Source: Tritonibacter horizontis (GTDB taxonomy: Bacteria; Pseudomonadota; Alphaproteobacteria; Rhodobacterales; Rhodobacteraceae). Taken from it: 54,194 nt of DNA. The stretch lies in assembly GCF_001518015.1 (NCBI RefSeq), contig NZ_LPUY01000076.1, forward strand, positions 1 to 54,194. Direction: 5' to 3'. The notes beneath the pieces are model-generated. The model ran no database searches, was not told the origin of the DNA, and was given only the letters and a program-made list of their open reading frames with translations. Positions within the stretch are counted from its first letter, which is position 1. Each line of letters opens with the position of its first letter. The position numbers were made by a program, and so were the translations under genes. Positions 17,151 through 25,124 of the stretch are shown here, one piece after another.

Positions 17151-17906
17151 ATGAACGTCAAACCTGATTTCTCCAACAGCGCCAACCAGGCGGCGACCGC
17201 CCCGGCGTTTCTGTCGGTCTGGGATGTGCATGCCTACTACGGTGAAAGCTACATCGTTCAGGGCATCAACTTCAACGTGCACGAGGGCGAGATCCTCGCC
17301 CTCCTGGGGCGCAACGGCGCGGGCAAGACCTCGACCCTGCGGTCCATTGCCCGCACCGGTTCGCCCATGGTCACCAAGGGCGAGATCTGGCTGGATCACC
17401 AGCCGCTGCACCTGATGGCCTCGCATGAGGCGGCCACTGCGGGCCTTGGCCTGGTGCCGGAAGATCGGCGCATCATTCCCGGCCTGACGGTCGAGGAAAA
17501 CCTGCAGCTGGCGCAGATTGCGCCGCCCATCGGCTGGTCGATCGAACGGCTCTACGAGCTGTTCCCGCGTCTTGGCGAGCGGCGCAAGCAGGAAGGCGTC
17601 ACCCTGTCGGGCGGCGAACAACAGATGCTGGCCATCGCACGGGCGCTGGCCCGCGACATCAAGGTGCTGTTGCTGGATGAACCCTACGAAGGCCTCGCCC
17701 CGGTGATCGTGGACGAGATCGAAAAGACGCTCATCCACATCAAGGAACAGGGCATGACCACGGTCATCGTCGAGCAGAACGCCGTGCGCGCGCTGCAACT
17801 GGCCGACCGTGCGGTCATCCTGGATACCGGTGGCATCGTCTTTGACGGGCTGGCCGAAGATGTGCTGTCCAACGAGGAACTGCGCTCCGAGTATCTCGCA
17901 ATCTGA
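17151..17906 (+). CDS. ABC transporter ATP-binding protein, LivF family
   Basis: A 251-residue second ATPase. It shows Walker A (GRNGAGKTS near 57), signature LSGGEQQMLAIARAL, and Walker B (VLLLDEPYEGLAP). The N-terminal ~20 residues before the ABC core are a short, poorly conserved extension. AAAGGAG precedes the ATG; the gap from livG is 12 bp. Last gene of the operon, followed by the terminator at 17962-17995. Confidence 0.92.
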   Translation: MNVKPDFSNSANQAATAPAFLSVWDVHAYYGESYIVQGINFNVHEGEILALLGRNGAGKTSTLRSIARTGSPMVTKGEIWLDHQPLHLMASHEAATAGLGLVPEDRRIIPGLTVEENLQLAQIAPPIGWSIERLYELFPRLGERRKQEGVTLSGGEQQMLAIARALARDIKVLLLDEPYEGLAPVIVDEIEKTLIHIKEQGMTTVIVEQNAVRALQLADRAVILDTGGIVFDGLAEDVLSNEELRSEYLAI

Positions 17907-17961
17907 CCGGCCCTTCGGGCCACCGGTCAGTCCGGAGCGCGTGCTCCACTCGTCCCCGATG

Positions 17962-17995
17962 ACAGCCCCCCGCCGGTGCGGGGGGCTGTTTTTTT
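17962..17995 (+). terminator. Intrinsic terminator of the ABC-transporter operon
   Basis: A 10-bp stem ACAGCCCCCC (17962-17971) with GGGGGGCTGT (17980-17989) is followed directly by six further T residues. This is a classic rho-independent terminator, 55 bp past the livF-type stop. A weaker GGCCC-TTC-GGGCC hairpin sits between them. Confidence 0.95.
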
Positions 17996-18025
17996 GCAAA
18001 ATCCTGCGGTCCGTCCAATGTCGGA

Positions 18026-18979
18026 TCAGAACAGGAAGTCATCCGCCGACAGCGCGTCCAGCGTGATGTCTTTCAGCACGATGACATTGGCGCCGTCCCC
18101 GTCGAGATCATAGATGACCCGGCTACCGGACTGTGTGCTTGCCGCCAGGAACGCATCGAAACTCTCGGCTTCGCCAGTGGCCCCTGACAGGTCGATCACA
18201 TCAAGACCCGGCGTGAAATCCCGCACCACGTCGCGCCCGAAGTTCCCGCCCGAGAACACAAAAACATCTGCGCCATGGCCGCCGACCAATTTGTCATTGC
18301 CGGTGCCGCCATCCAGCGTGTCGGCGTGTTTGCCGCCCTTGAGGAGATCACGGCCGCTGCCGCCGCTCAGTTCGTCGGCGCCATTGCCGCCATTCAGCGT
18401 ATCGGCCCCCTTCTGGCCCAGCAGGCGATCCGCCCCCTTGCCGCCGCTCAGCGTATCGGCGCCACTGCGCCCCTTCAGCAGATCGTCGTTGTCAAAGCCG
18501 GCAAAAACATCCGCGGCCGCAGAGCCGATGAACCGGATATCATCTGCAGCAACCAGGCTTCGCAGGCCGTCCGTCAGCCCCCCGTCGCCATAGCCGAGCA
18601 GGTCGTAGATCAGGTCGTACACCTCGTCGGCATCGTCGATCTGCGGCTTGAACCGGATCGAGTAATCCACTTCCTCCAGGTCGAGAACGGTGCTGCCGCC
18701 CGAAGCGGTGCCGGTCACGCCATAGCCCAGATCGACAGAGCTGACGCTGCCGGAGAGCTGGTGAGTCGTCATGCTGTAGACAATGTCATCGCGCAGAACA
18801 AAGGCCTGCGCTTCTGTGTCGGCGGTGTCGGTGATCGCCGCTTCGGAGACCGCGTAGTCCCCCTGGGTGCCGTCCGAAAACGCGCCCCGGCCGCTGGCGG
18901 TGAAGGTGGCGTCAAAATCGTCGAGATAGGCGGAAAAGCTCAGGTCGTTGGTGCTGCCCGCAGTGATAATCGTGGTCAA
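18026..18979 (-). CDS. RTX-repeat secreted protein with HasA-hemophore-like N-terminal domain
   Basis: 317 residues. The TTG start at 18979 is chosen because GAGGAG lies 8 nt upstream; the frame extends far upstream without coding character. Residues ~12-145 resemble the hemophore HasA: F60-V61 then I66-V-Y68-S with H73, paralleling HasA's heme-binding Tyr75 and its hydrogen-bonding His83, then a Gly-rich loop and a helix-like stretch near IYDLLGYGDGGL. HasA's other ligand (His32) has no His counterpart. Residues ~165-250 hold about eight GGxGxD calcium-binding repeats, then a serralysin-like C-terminal secretion region. It should leave the cell by a type I system (none in this window). Divergent from a LuxR regulator. 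Confidence 0.8.
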   Translation of the reverse strand: MTTIITAGSTNDLSFSAYLDDFDATFTASGRGAFSDGTQGDYAVSEAAITDTADTEAQAFVLRDDIVYSMTTHQLSGSVSSVDLGYGVTGTASGGSTVLDLEEVDYSIRFKPQIDDADEVYDLIYDLLGYGDGGLTDGLRSLVAADDIRFIGSAAADVFAGFDNDDLLKGRSGADTLSGGKGADRLLGQKGADTLNGGNGADELSGGSGRDLLKGGKHADTLDGGTGNDKLVGGHGADVFVFSGGNFGRDVVRDFTPGLDVIDLSGATGEAESFDAFLAASTQSGSRVIYDLDGDGANVIVLKDITLDALSADDFLF

Positions 18980-19288
18980 GGCGTGTCTCCTCGTGCGCGC
19001 AAATCCGCCCTGGGTCCCTGCCCCGGCCGGTCTGCGACATGCCTGCTCTGCGCAGACTGCAAATTCGTGGAAAGCTGGGCATTGGACGGGTGCCGCATCT
19101 GCGGTGCCTTGGGGGACGCATCTTGCGTTCCGGTCTTCTGTACCTCGCAGATCCCCTCTACCTTTGCTGAGTAATTCAGTCAAGATAGGCGCCGCACCAT
19201 AGGCCAACCGGCGCGACATCAGCCCCGAAGCGCGGGCGCAAAGGCGTTTTTTCCTTTTCCTTCGACGCAATCCACGCAAGAAGGGGCC
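18980..19288. promoter_or_regulatory. Divergent intergenic region between the RTX/HasA-like and LuxR genes
   Basis: 309 bp with no credible ORF. It contains a perfect 10-bp palindrome TCTGCGCAGA at 19047-19056, and a longer inverted repeat GTCTGCG (19030-19036) / CGCAGAC (19051-19057). These are candidate sites for the adjacent LuxR-type regulator. No clear -35/-10 pair was found. Confidence 0.35.
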
Positions 19289-19837
19289 ATGACTGATCCG
19301 TCGAGCGACCTTGCCTTTGACTTTGCCCCCGTAGGTCTGGCCCTGCTGGAGCAGCGTGTCATCAAACGCTGCAATCTGCAGTTTGCCGAGACGTTTGGCG
19401 GCACGCCGGGCGAATTGCGGGACCTGCCCGTCGCCGCCCTTTACCCCAGTGTCGAGGACTATCAGCGCATTGGCGAACGCCTGCAGTTGCCAGAGGCGCA
19501 GCAGGGGCTTTATCACGATGAACGGATCATGCGCCGCATGTCCGGGGCGCTGTTCTGGTGTCGCGTGCGGGGACGCTCCATCAGCCACGCGCAGCCCTTT
19601 CAGACCGGGATCTGGTCCTTTGCCGATCTGTCCGAGGAACGCCCGGTCGTCAGCCTGACCCCGCGCGAGCGCGAAGTGGCGATCCTGACCTGCCGCGGCC
19701 TGTCCGCCAAGGAGATCGGGCTGCAGCTTGATTTGTCCTACAGGACAGTGGAAACCCACCGCGCGCGGCTGCTTGACAAATTCGCCGCCCGCAAGCTGCC
19801 TGAACTGGTGGCGAAACTGACCGGCATGCCCCTTTGA
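19289..19837 (+). CDS. PAS-like / LuxR-type transcriptional regulator
   Basis: 182 residues. The N-terminal ~110 residues look like a PAS sensor (FDFAPVGLALLEQRVIKRCN, typical of PAS starts), and residues ~120-175 form a LuxR/GerE helix-turn-helix (LTPREREVAILTCRGLSAKEI and YRTVETHRARLL). No receiver or autoinducer domain is apparent. It is divergent from the HasA-like RTX gene and may control it. AGAAGGGG precedes the ATG. A weak GGCACC-AATCC-GGTGCC hairpin follows at 19842-19858. Confidence 0.85.
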   Translation: MTDPSSDLAFDFAPVGLALLEQRVIKRCNLQFAETFGGTPGELRDLPVAALYPSVEDYQRIGERLQLPEAQQGLYHDERIMRRMSGALFWCRVRGRSISHAQPFQTGIWSFADLSEERPVVSLTPREREVAILTCRGLSAKEIGLQLDLSYRTVETHRARLLDKFAARKLPELVAKLTGMPL

Positions 19838-20010
19838 CAGCGGCACCAATCCGGTGCCATTGGGGTGAAAATGATTGAAACCCGTGGCTTTCGCCCTCAT
19901 CTTGTGGCCAAACCAACGCCGCTTTCCTTATGGTCAGCGATGGCCTATAACGCCGAAAATTTCCGCTCCGGTATCGCCCGGAGCCAGACAGGACCCTGCC
20001 GAGGAACAAA

Positions 20011-20490
20011 ATGACAAATAAATCTCATGACGCAGATGTGGAATTCATCAAGGCTCTGGCGGAGCTCTTGCGGGAAAACGACCTGACTGAGCTGCAGGTC
20101 AAGCGTGACTACGGCGAAGATGACAGCCTGAACGTCCGTGTCTCCCGTCAGATGATGGCCGCACCGATGCAGGTGGCCGCCGCCGCGCCGCTCGCCGCTG
20201 CCGCACCGGCCGCTGCCAATGTCTCTGTCGAGGTTGCCGAAGATCCCGCAGCCCATCCCGGTGCTGTCGCGTCGCCGATGGTTGGCACCGTCTATCTGCA
20301 GCCAGAACCGGGCGCGCCATCCTTCATCAAGGTCGGCCAGGCCGTGAGCGAAGGCGACACATTGCTGATCGTCGAAGCGATGAAGACCATGAACCACATC
20401 CCCGCCCCCAAGGCCGGCACGGTCAAACGCATCCTGGTCGAAGACGGCGCCGCGGTCGAGTTCGGATCGCCGCTGGTCATCGTCGAGTAA
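20011..20490 (+). CDS. accB: Acetyl-CoA carboxylase biotin carboxyl carrier protein
   Basis: A 159-residue carrier subunit of acetyl-CoA carboxylase (malonyl-CoA synthesis for fatty acids). The C-terminal biotinyl domain (~82-158) contains the biotin attachment site VEAMKTMN with K125. An Ala/Pro-rich linker (about 50-72) joins it to the N-terminal helical region that binds AccC. accC follows after 9 bp, the conserved accBC operon. Confidence 0.97.
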   Translation: MTNKSHDADVEFIKALAELLRENDLTELQVKRDYGEDDSLNVRVSRQMMAAPMQVAAAAPLAAAAPAAANVSVEVAEDPAAHPGAVASPMVGTVYLQPEPGAPSFIKVGQAVSEGDTLLIVEAMKTMNHIPAPKAGTVKRILVEDGAAVEFGSPLVIVE

Positions 20491-20499
20491 GGATCACAC

Positions 20500-21849
20500 A
20501 TGTTTGACAAGATCCTGATTGCCAACCGGGGAGAGATCGCCCTGCGCGTGATCCGCGCCTGCCGCGAAATGGGTATTCATTCCGTCGCCGTGCATTCCAC
20601 CGCAGATGCCGATGCCATGCATGTGCGCATGGCCGATGAATCCGTCTGCATCGGACCGCCGTCCGGGGCACAAAGCTATCTGTCGATCCCGGCCATCATT
20701 TCGGCCTGCGAAGTGACCGGCGCCCAGGCGATCCATCCGGGCTATGGCTTCCTGTCGGAAAACGCCAATTTCGTCCAGATCGTCGAAGATCACGGCATCA
20801 CCTTTATCGGCCCCTCCGCCGAACATATTCGCCAGATGGGCGACAAGATCACCGCCAAAGAGACGGCCAAGGCGCTCGGCATTCCCTGCGTGCCCGGCTC
20901 TGACGGCGGGGTGCCCGACGTGGAGACCGCCAAGCAGGTCGCCGCCGACATGGGCTATCCGGTGATCATCAAGGCCACCGCCGGTGGCGGTGGACGCGGC
21001 ATGAAGGTCGCCAAGACCGAAGCCGATCTGGTGCAGGCCTTTCAGACCGCCCGCTCCGAATCCAAGGCCGCATTTGGCAATGACGAAGTTTACATGGAGA
21101 AGTACCTCCAGAAACCGCGTCACATCGAAATCCAGGTCTTTGGCGATGGCAAGGGTGGTGGCGTCCACCTGGGCGAGCGCGACTGCTCCCTGCAGCGCCG
21201 TCACCAGAAAGTGTTCGAAGAGGCCCCCGGCCCGTCGATCACCGCCGAGGAACGCGCCCGCATCGGCGAGATCTGCGCCAATGCCATTGGCAAGATGGGC
21301 TATTCCGGCGCCGGCACCGTCGAATTCCTCTATGAGGATGGCGAGTTCTATTTCATCGAGATGAACACCCGCCTGCAGGTGGAACATCCGGTGACCGAAG
21401 CGATCTTTGGCCAGGACCTCGTGCGCGAACAGATCCGTGTCGCCTCCGGCTTGCCGCTGTCGTTCACGCAGGACGAACTGGTCATCAACGGCCACGCCAT
21501 CGAGGTCCGCATCAACGCTGAAAAACTGCCGAATTTCTCGCCCTGCCCGGGTAAGATCACGGCGTTTCACGCGCCGGGCGGGCTGGGTGTCCGGATGGAT
21601 TCGGCGCTGTATGACGGCTATTCGATCCCGCCCTATTACGACAGCCTGATCGGCAAGCTGATCGTGCATGGCCGCGACCGGGACGAGGCGCTGGCCCGTC
21701 TCAGCCGCTCGCTGGGCGAGTTGATCGTGGATGGCATCGACACCACGGTGCCACTGTTTCACGCGCTGCTGCAGGAAAAGGCCGTGCAAACCGGAGACTA
21801 CAACATCCACTGGCTGGAAAAATGGCTCGAAGCCAATCTGCAAGGCTGA
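20500..21849 (+). CDS. accC: Acetyl-CoA carboxylase biotin carboxylase subunit
   Basis: A 449-residue ATP-dependent biotin carboxylase, full length. It shows the N-terminal domain ([20 protein letters not shown]), ATP-grasp glycine-rich loop ([13 protein letters not shown] near 160-170), and the catalytic region with [14 protein letters not shown] near 290. It carboxylates the biotin on AccB. AAGGA sits ahead of the ATG. A 10-bp-stem hairpin follows the stop. Confidence 0.97.
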   Translation: MFDKILIANRGEIALRVIRACREMGIHSVAVHSTADADAMHVRMADESVCIGPPSGAQSYLSIPAIISACEVTGAQAIHPGYGFLSENANFVQIVEDHGITFIGPSAEHIRQMGDKITAKETAKALGIPCVPGSDGGVPDVETAKQVAADMGYPVIIKATAGGGGRGMKVAKTEADLVQAFQTARSESKAAFGNDEVYMEKYLQKPRHIEIQVFGDGKGGGVHLGERDCSLQRRHQKVFEEAPGPSITAEERARIGEICANAIGKMGYSGAGTVEFLYEDGEFYFIEMNTRLQVEHPVTEAIFGQDLVREQIRVASGLPLSFTQDELVINGHAIEVRINAEKLPNFSPCPGKITAFHAPGGLGVRMDSALYDGYSIPPYYDSLIGKLIVHGRDRDEALARLSRSLGELIVDGIDTTVPLFHALLQEKAVQTGDYNIHWLEKWLEANLQG

Positions 21850-21860
21850 CCACCCCCCGC

Positions 21861-21888
21861 CGGGGCGGCACTGCGTTTTGCCGCCCCG
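21861..21888 (+). terminator. Hairpin between accC and aat
   Basis: CGGGGCGGCA (21861-21870) pairs perfectly with TGCCGCCCCG (21879-21888) around an 8-nt loop. No U-tract follows, so it may be only a partial terminator or a stabilising element at the end of accBC. Confidence 0.55.
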
Positions 21889-21903
21889 CACCATCTGTGC
21901 CAT

Positions 21904-22545
21904 ATGTCACCTATGACACTAACCCCTGAACTTCTGCTTCATGCCTATGCCAGCGGGGTGTTCCCGATGGCAGAAAGCCGCGACGACCCAGAGGTGTTCT
22001 GGGTCGATCCCAAACTGCGCGGGATCCTGCCACTGGATGGGTTTCACATCTCCCGGTCGCTGGCCCGCCGGTTGCGCCGCAACGACTACAGCATCAGCGT
22101 CAATGGGGATTTCACCGGGGTTGTGCAGGGATGTGCCGCGCGTGCCGAAACCTGGATCAACGAAGAGATTTTCGACCGCTATCTGGAGCTCCACCGGATG
22201 GGGTTCGCCCATTCGATCGAGGTCAGGGAAGACGGCAGACTGTCGGGCGGGGTTTACGGCGTCGCGCTGGGGGCGGCGTTTTTTGGCGAAAGCATGTTCT
22301 CCCACCGCCGTGACGCCTCCAAGGTGGCCCTTGCCTATCTGGTGGATCGTCTGGTGCAGGGCGGCTACAGCCTCTGCGACACGCAGTTCATCACCCCGCA
22401 TCTGGCCTCGCTCGGTGGACAAGAGATAAAACGCGCCAGATATCACCGGATGCTGTCAGAGGCTCTGACCCATCGCGGCGATTTCCTCTCCCCTGCGATC
22501 CCCTCGGCTCAGGCGCTTTTGCAGCGCAGAACCCAGACGTCATAG
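21904..22545 (+). CDS. aat: Leucyl/phenylalanyl-tRNA--protein transferase
   Basis: A 213-residue N-end-rule enzyme that adds Leu or Phe from aminoacyl-tRNA to N-terminal Arg/Lys of proteins, marking them for ClpS/ClpAP. Recognisable parts are LLHAYASGVFPMAES, FWVDPKLRGILPLDGFHISRS split over residues 35-60, and GGVYGVALGAAFFGESMFS near 115. A second ATG three codons in (21913) is possible. Its 3' end overlaps the convergent DUF2155 gene by 37 bp. Confidence 0.95.
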   Translation: MSPMTLTPELLLHAYASGVFPMAESRDDPEVFWVDPKLRGILPLDGFHISRSLARRLRRNDYSISVNGDFTGVVQGCAARAETWINEEIFDRYLELHRMGFAHSIEVREDGRLSGGVYGVALGAAFFGESMFSHRRDASKVALAYLVDRLVQGGYSLCDTQFITPHLASLGGQEIKRARYHRMLSEALTHRGDFLSPAIPSAQALLQRRTQTS

Positions 22546-22958
22546 CGGCGGTGGTCCAGCGCATTCAGTGCCGGGCTGGAGGCAATCATCCAGCCATCAA
22601 AGAAAACCTGACCGCCGCGCGGGTCGCGGATGTTGAGATAGGCATAGGCATCACCCGTCGGATTCTCTGCCGGGTAGCGGCATTCCTGCAAGGTCACCAG
22701 GAGGCCAAAGACCTCGGCTGAACCGCCGGTTTTCACATCGACATCAATGCTCTTGCCGTTGACCTTGTCGAGGCCGCGCAGGCTGACGAGATTGCCAACC
22801 TCGGCCTCCACCCGTTCCACGCTTTCACGCAGTTCCGGCACCAGGGGCTGGACCGGTGCGGGCGCCAGTTCCTGGATGGAGATGGATTGCGCCACGGCCG
22901 CAGTGGTGCAGAACAGCAACGATGCCAGGCTCAGGGTGGTGCGCAGCAGCACAGTCAT
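22509..22958 (-). CDS. DUF2155-domain periplasmic protein
   Basis: 149 residues with an N-terminal signal peptide (hydrophobic 8-22, cleavage near VAQS). The core (about 50-148) matches the DUF2155 family, with the motif CRYPAENPTGDAYAYL and the ending FDGWMIASSPALNALDH...YDVWVLRC. Alphaproteobacteria keep it next to mlaD and the NDUFA12 gene. Its function is unknown; the context suggests an envelope role. Its ATG overlaps the mlaD stop (ATGA), so the two are coupled, and its end overlaps aat. Confidence 0.88.
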   Translation of the reverse strand: MTVLLRTTLSLASLLFCTTAAVAQSISIQELAPAPVQPLVPELRESVERVEAEVGNLVSLRGLDKVNGKSIDVDVKTGGSAEVFGLLVTLQECRYPAENPTGDAYAYLNIRDPRGGQVFFDGWMIASSPALNALDHRRYDVWVLRCKSA

Positions 22959-23413
22959 CAGGAATCGTCACCACCGCTGCCGGATACGAATTTCACCAGG
23001 AGCGAGATCAGGCTGACCGCGCCTTGCGTGTCGGTAATTTCATCGCCCGCTTCGAAATTGAACGGCGAACCACCGGGCATGACCTCGACAAAATTCCCGC
23101 CCAGCAGCCCTTCGGACGCTATGACGATGGCGCTGTCGTCAGGGATCATGATCTCCTGATCGACGGTAAAGGTAGTGTCGGCGCGAAAGGTTTCGGTGTT
23201 GAGCTCGACCTTGGTCACAGTGCCGACTTTGACCCCCGCCAGACGCACATCCGTGCCGACATTGACCCCCTCCAGCGAGCGGAAAGACGCGGTCAGCAGG
23301 TAACTGTCACCGCCCCGCGACAGCCCTGCCGCCTGCGCCGCAAAGAACGCAAATCCAGCTGCCACGGCTAGCACAACGCCGCCGGTGATCACTTCGGTGG
23401 TGGAATGGGTCAT
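22958..23413 (-). CDS. mlaD: Outer-membrane lipid asymmetry protein MlaD
   Basis: 151 residues: one N-terminal membrane helix (about 9-30), then a single MCE domain (about 38-115) starting AFRSLEGVNVGTDVRLAGVKVG-like and including ASEGLLGGNFVEVMPGG. MlaD forms a periplasmic hexamer on the MlaFEDB ABC complex that moves phospholipids between membranes. No mlaEF genes are adjacent, a split arrangement common in the Rhodobacteraceae. Coupled to the DUF2155 gene by a 1-bp overlap. Confidence 0.88.
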   Translation of the reverse strand: MTHSTTEVITGGVVLAVAAGFAFFAAQAAGLSRGGDSYLLTASFRSLEGVNVGTDVRLAGVKVGTVTKVELNTETFRADTTFTVDQEIMIPDDSAIVIASEGLLGGNFVEVMPGGSPFNFEAGDEITDTQGAVSLISLLVKFVSGSGGDDS

Positions 23414-23479
23414 CGTGTTCTGCCTTTTGGCCAGATCGAAACCGCCTGCCCAAAGGGGATGGGCCGACGGGTTTTGGGG

Positions 23480-23866
23480 TTACTCCGGGCTCCAGGCCTC
23501 GTAGTCGCTGCGGTTTTTCGGCTCGCCCCCGGCCCGGATGGAGCCTGCAGGCGCATAGGCCATCATCGTCCCGGTCAGGTTTTCCTGATGCGGCTTTTCC
23601 CAGACCTTGTGCGGCAGCGGGTTTATGCTTGGCACCTCGTTAAAAGTCCGGTGCAGCCAGCCATGCCAATCCGCATCAACGCGAGAGGCCTCTGCCTCGC
23701 CGTTGAAGATCACCCAGCGTCGGCTGTCGTCGGCCGTGTGGTAGAACAGGTTGCCCTGGCTGTCTTCTCCGACCTTTACCCCTTTGCGACGGGTGTAAAG
23801 CATCGTTCCCAGCGTGGCGCCGTTCCACCAGGTCACGGCCTGCAATAGCGAATTCAGGATTCCCAT
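23480..23866 (-). CDS. NADH:ubiquinone oxidoreductase subunit NDUFA12-type
   Basis: 128 residues, homologous to the mitochondrial complex I accessory subunit NDUFA12 (B17.2). The conserved core includes WWNGATLGTMLYTRRKG, GNLFYHT, RRWVIFNGEAEAS and the PYDWHGWLHRT-like stretch ADWHGWLHRTFNEVP. In alphaproteobacteria it binds the peripheral arm of complex I. Start 23866 has GGAGGGACCG directly before ATG; the upstream extension to 23914 has no homology. It lies 66 bp upstream of mlaD on the same strand. Confidence 0.92.
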   Translation of the reverse strand: MGILNSLLQAVTWWNGATLGTMLYTRRKGVKVGEDSQGNLFYHTADDSRRWVIFNGEAEASRVDADWHGWLHRTFNEVPSINPLPHKVWEKPHQENLTGTMMAYAPAGSIRAGGEPKNRSDYEAWSPE

Positions 23867-23979
23867 CGGTCCCTCCGAAAGTGTTGTCCCCGATATGGCG
23901 CATTCTGTCCCCAAGGTCCAGTGGTTCGCGCCTCTTGCCCGCCCCCGCGCGCGGGAAATGGCGGTTTTACCGCATAAGC

Positions 23980-24390
23980 TTAGCCCGCATCAGCGTCGGA
24001 GGCCTCTGCGCTGCGCTGCTCGCAGAACCGCAGCCGGTTGCCAAACGGGTCCGTCACCGTGATCTGAAGTCCCCAAGGCATCTCGTCCAGCCCCGGTCGC
24101 AGATGGGGATAGGCCTTGGCCGCCAGTTCCCGGTGCAGCGCGGCGGCGTCTGCGACCGGCACAAAACTGGTCGACCCCGGTGTCGCATCGCCGTGATGGC
24201 CGCTCAGATGCAGCAGGCATCCCGCGCGACTGACCTGCAGGTAGATCGGCAAATCCGCCTCGAACCGATGGCTCCAATCAACGGTGAAACCAAGGTAATC
24301 CACATAGAACTCCAGCGCCTTGGCCTCGTCAAAGATCCGGATCACCGGAATTGCAGCCCGCAGCGCGATCAAATCTGATGTCTCCGACAC
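23980..24390 (-). CDS. Glyoxalase/VOC superfamily protein
   Basis: 136 residues with the two paired beta-alpha-beta-beta-beta units of the vicinal-oxygen-chelate fold (PVIRIFDEAKALEFYVDYLGF at the start; QITVTDPFGNRLRFCEQ at the end). Such proteins act as lyases, dioxygenases or bleomycin-type binding proteins; the exact role cannot be told. The start is GTG (24390) with AGGAGATC upstream. The RidA gene begins 412 bp away on the same strand. Confidence 0.82.
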   Translation of the reverse strand: MSETSDLIALRAAIPVIRIFDEAKALEFYVDYLGFTVDWSHRFEADLPIYLQVSRAGCLLHLSGHHGDATPGSTSFVPVADAAALHRELAAKAYPHLRPGLDEMPWGLQITVTDPFGNRLRFCEQRSAEASDADAG

Positions 24391-24442
24391 AGCGATCTCC
24401 TGTTGTTTCAGGGGGAAGAAGGATGACGTTGACGTAAGCGTA

Positions 24443-24808
24443 TCAATCGGACGCCGCCAGGGCCGTGACCTCGATCTCGATGCGGAACTTCGGGTCGATC
24501 AGGTTGCATTCGATCATTGTCGCCGCCGGCGGGTGCGCCCCAAACGCCTCTGTCAGCAATGGCCAGCAGGGTTCAAATTCAGCAGCATCCGGCAGGTAGT
24601 AATTGACCCGTACCACATCGGCCAGCCCGACACCGGCGTTGTTCAACGCCGTTTCAATCACCGACAGCGCATGGCGGCACTGGCTCACCACATCGTCGCC
24701 CTGCCCGACCGTGCCCGCAACATGCACGAAACCTCCGGCCACCACCGCCCGGCAATAGCCGATCTTGGCCTCGTATTCGCCCCCTGACGAGATCCGTCTG
24801 ATCTTCAT
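24443..24808 (-). CDS. RidA-family enamine/imine deaminase
   Basis: 121 residues of the RidA/YjgF/UK114 family, which hydrolyse reactive enamine/imine intermediates from PLP enzymes. The core matches the family (FVHVAGTVGQ near 28; VVRVNYYLPDAAEFEPCWPLLTEAF), and the C-terminal NLIDPKFRIEIEVTAL keeps the usual IEIE(A/V)TA pattern; the Arg that salt-bridges substrate carboxylates is the R of KFRIEIE. AGGAGAAG precedes the ATG. The paralogue subtype (Rid2-7 versus RidA) was not resolved. Confidence 0.88.
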   Translation of the reverse strand: MKIRRISSGGEYEAKIGYCRAVVAGGFVHVAGTVGQGDDVVSQCRHALSVIETALNNAGVGLADVVRVNYYLPDAAEFEPCWPLLTEAFGAHPPAATMIECNLIDPKFRIEIEVTALAASD

Positions 24809-25124
24809 GTCTGTCTTCTCCTGAGATGGATTTGTCGTTTTGTTGACTGCGCTTTCGCGCCTTTCCTCATGCGGGAATTTACAAATTTTGCAAGCGGTTC
24901 AACGTGAAAATCATGCCGCGCCCGCAGTGTCAGGCAGTGGTTCAATGCATGATGTCGCCTTCGCCATCCTGCGCGTTGCGACGGCCCGTTTTCATAAAAT
25001 TCTCCGCATTTAAGGAGCTTGGCACGCGGAACTAAGGCGCCGTTCGGCGGTCCCTGGATCAAAAAAGGCCGATGTCACAGGGACACCGGCCTTTGAAAGT
25101 CACATTTTCAGGTCATCTGCGGCC
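24809..25124. promoter_or_regulatory. Intergenic region between ridA-like gene and clpX
   Basis: 316 bp. It holds a near-palindrome TTACAAA-T-TTTGCAA (24879-24893; arms match at 6 of 7) about 70-85 bp upstream of the RidA start, next to TTGAAC on the minus strand (24902-24897) as a possible -35. The clpX terminator occupies 25061-25094. An 85-codon minus-strand frame here is not supported. Confidence 0.4.
25061..25094 (-). terminator. Intrinsic terminator of clpX
   Basis: On the minus strand an 8-bp stem (25094-25087 with 25071-25064, AAAGGCCG/CGGCCTTT) runs into a T-run (25066-25061), 31 bp after the clpX stop. Confidence 0.88.

Noticed and set aside
18275-19174. A 299-codon plus-strand frame ending in a Cys-rich stretch
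   Set aside because: Most of it is antisense to the RTX repeats. The Cys-rich end falls in the divergent promoter region, has no ribosome-binding site of its own and no recognisable zinc-ribbon order.
18980-19900. N-terminal extension of the HasA-like RTX frame up to 19900
   Set aside because: The extension is antisense to the LuxR gene and has no secretion-protein character. GAGGAG before TTG 18979 marks the real start.
24805-25062. An 85-codon minus-strand frame upstream of the RidA gene
   Set aside because: No ribosome-binding site, no family and it crosses the probable promoter.
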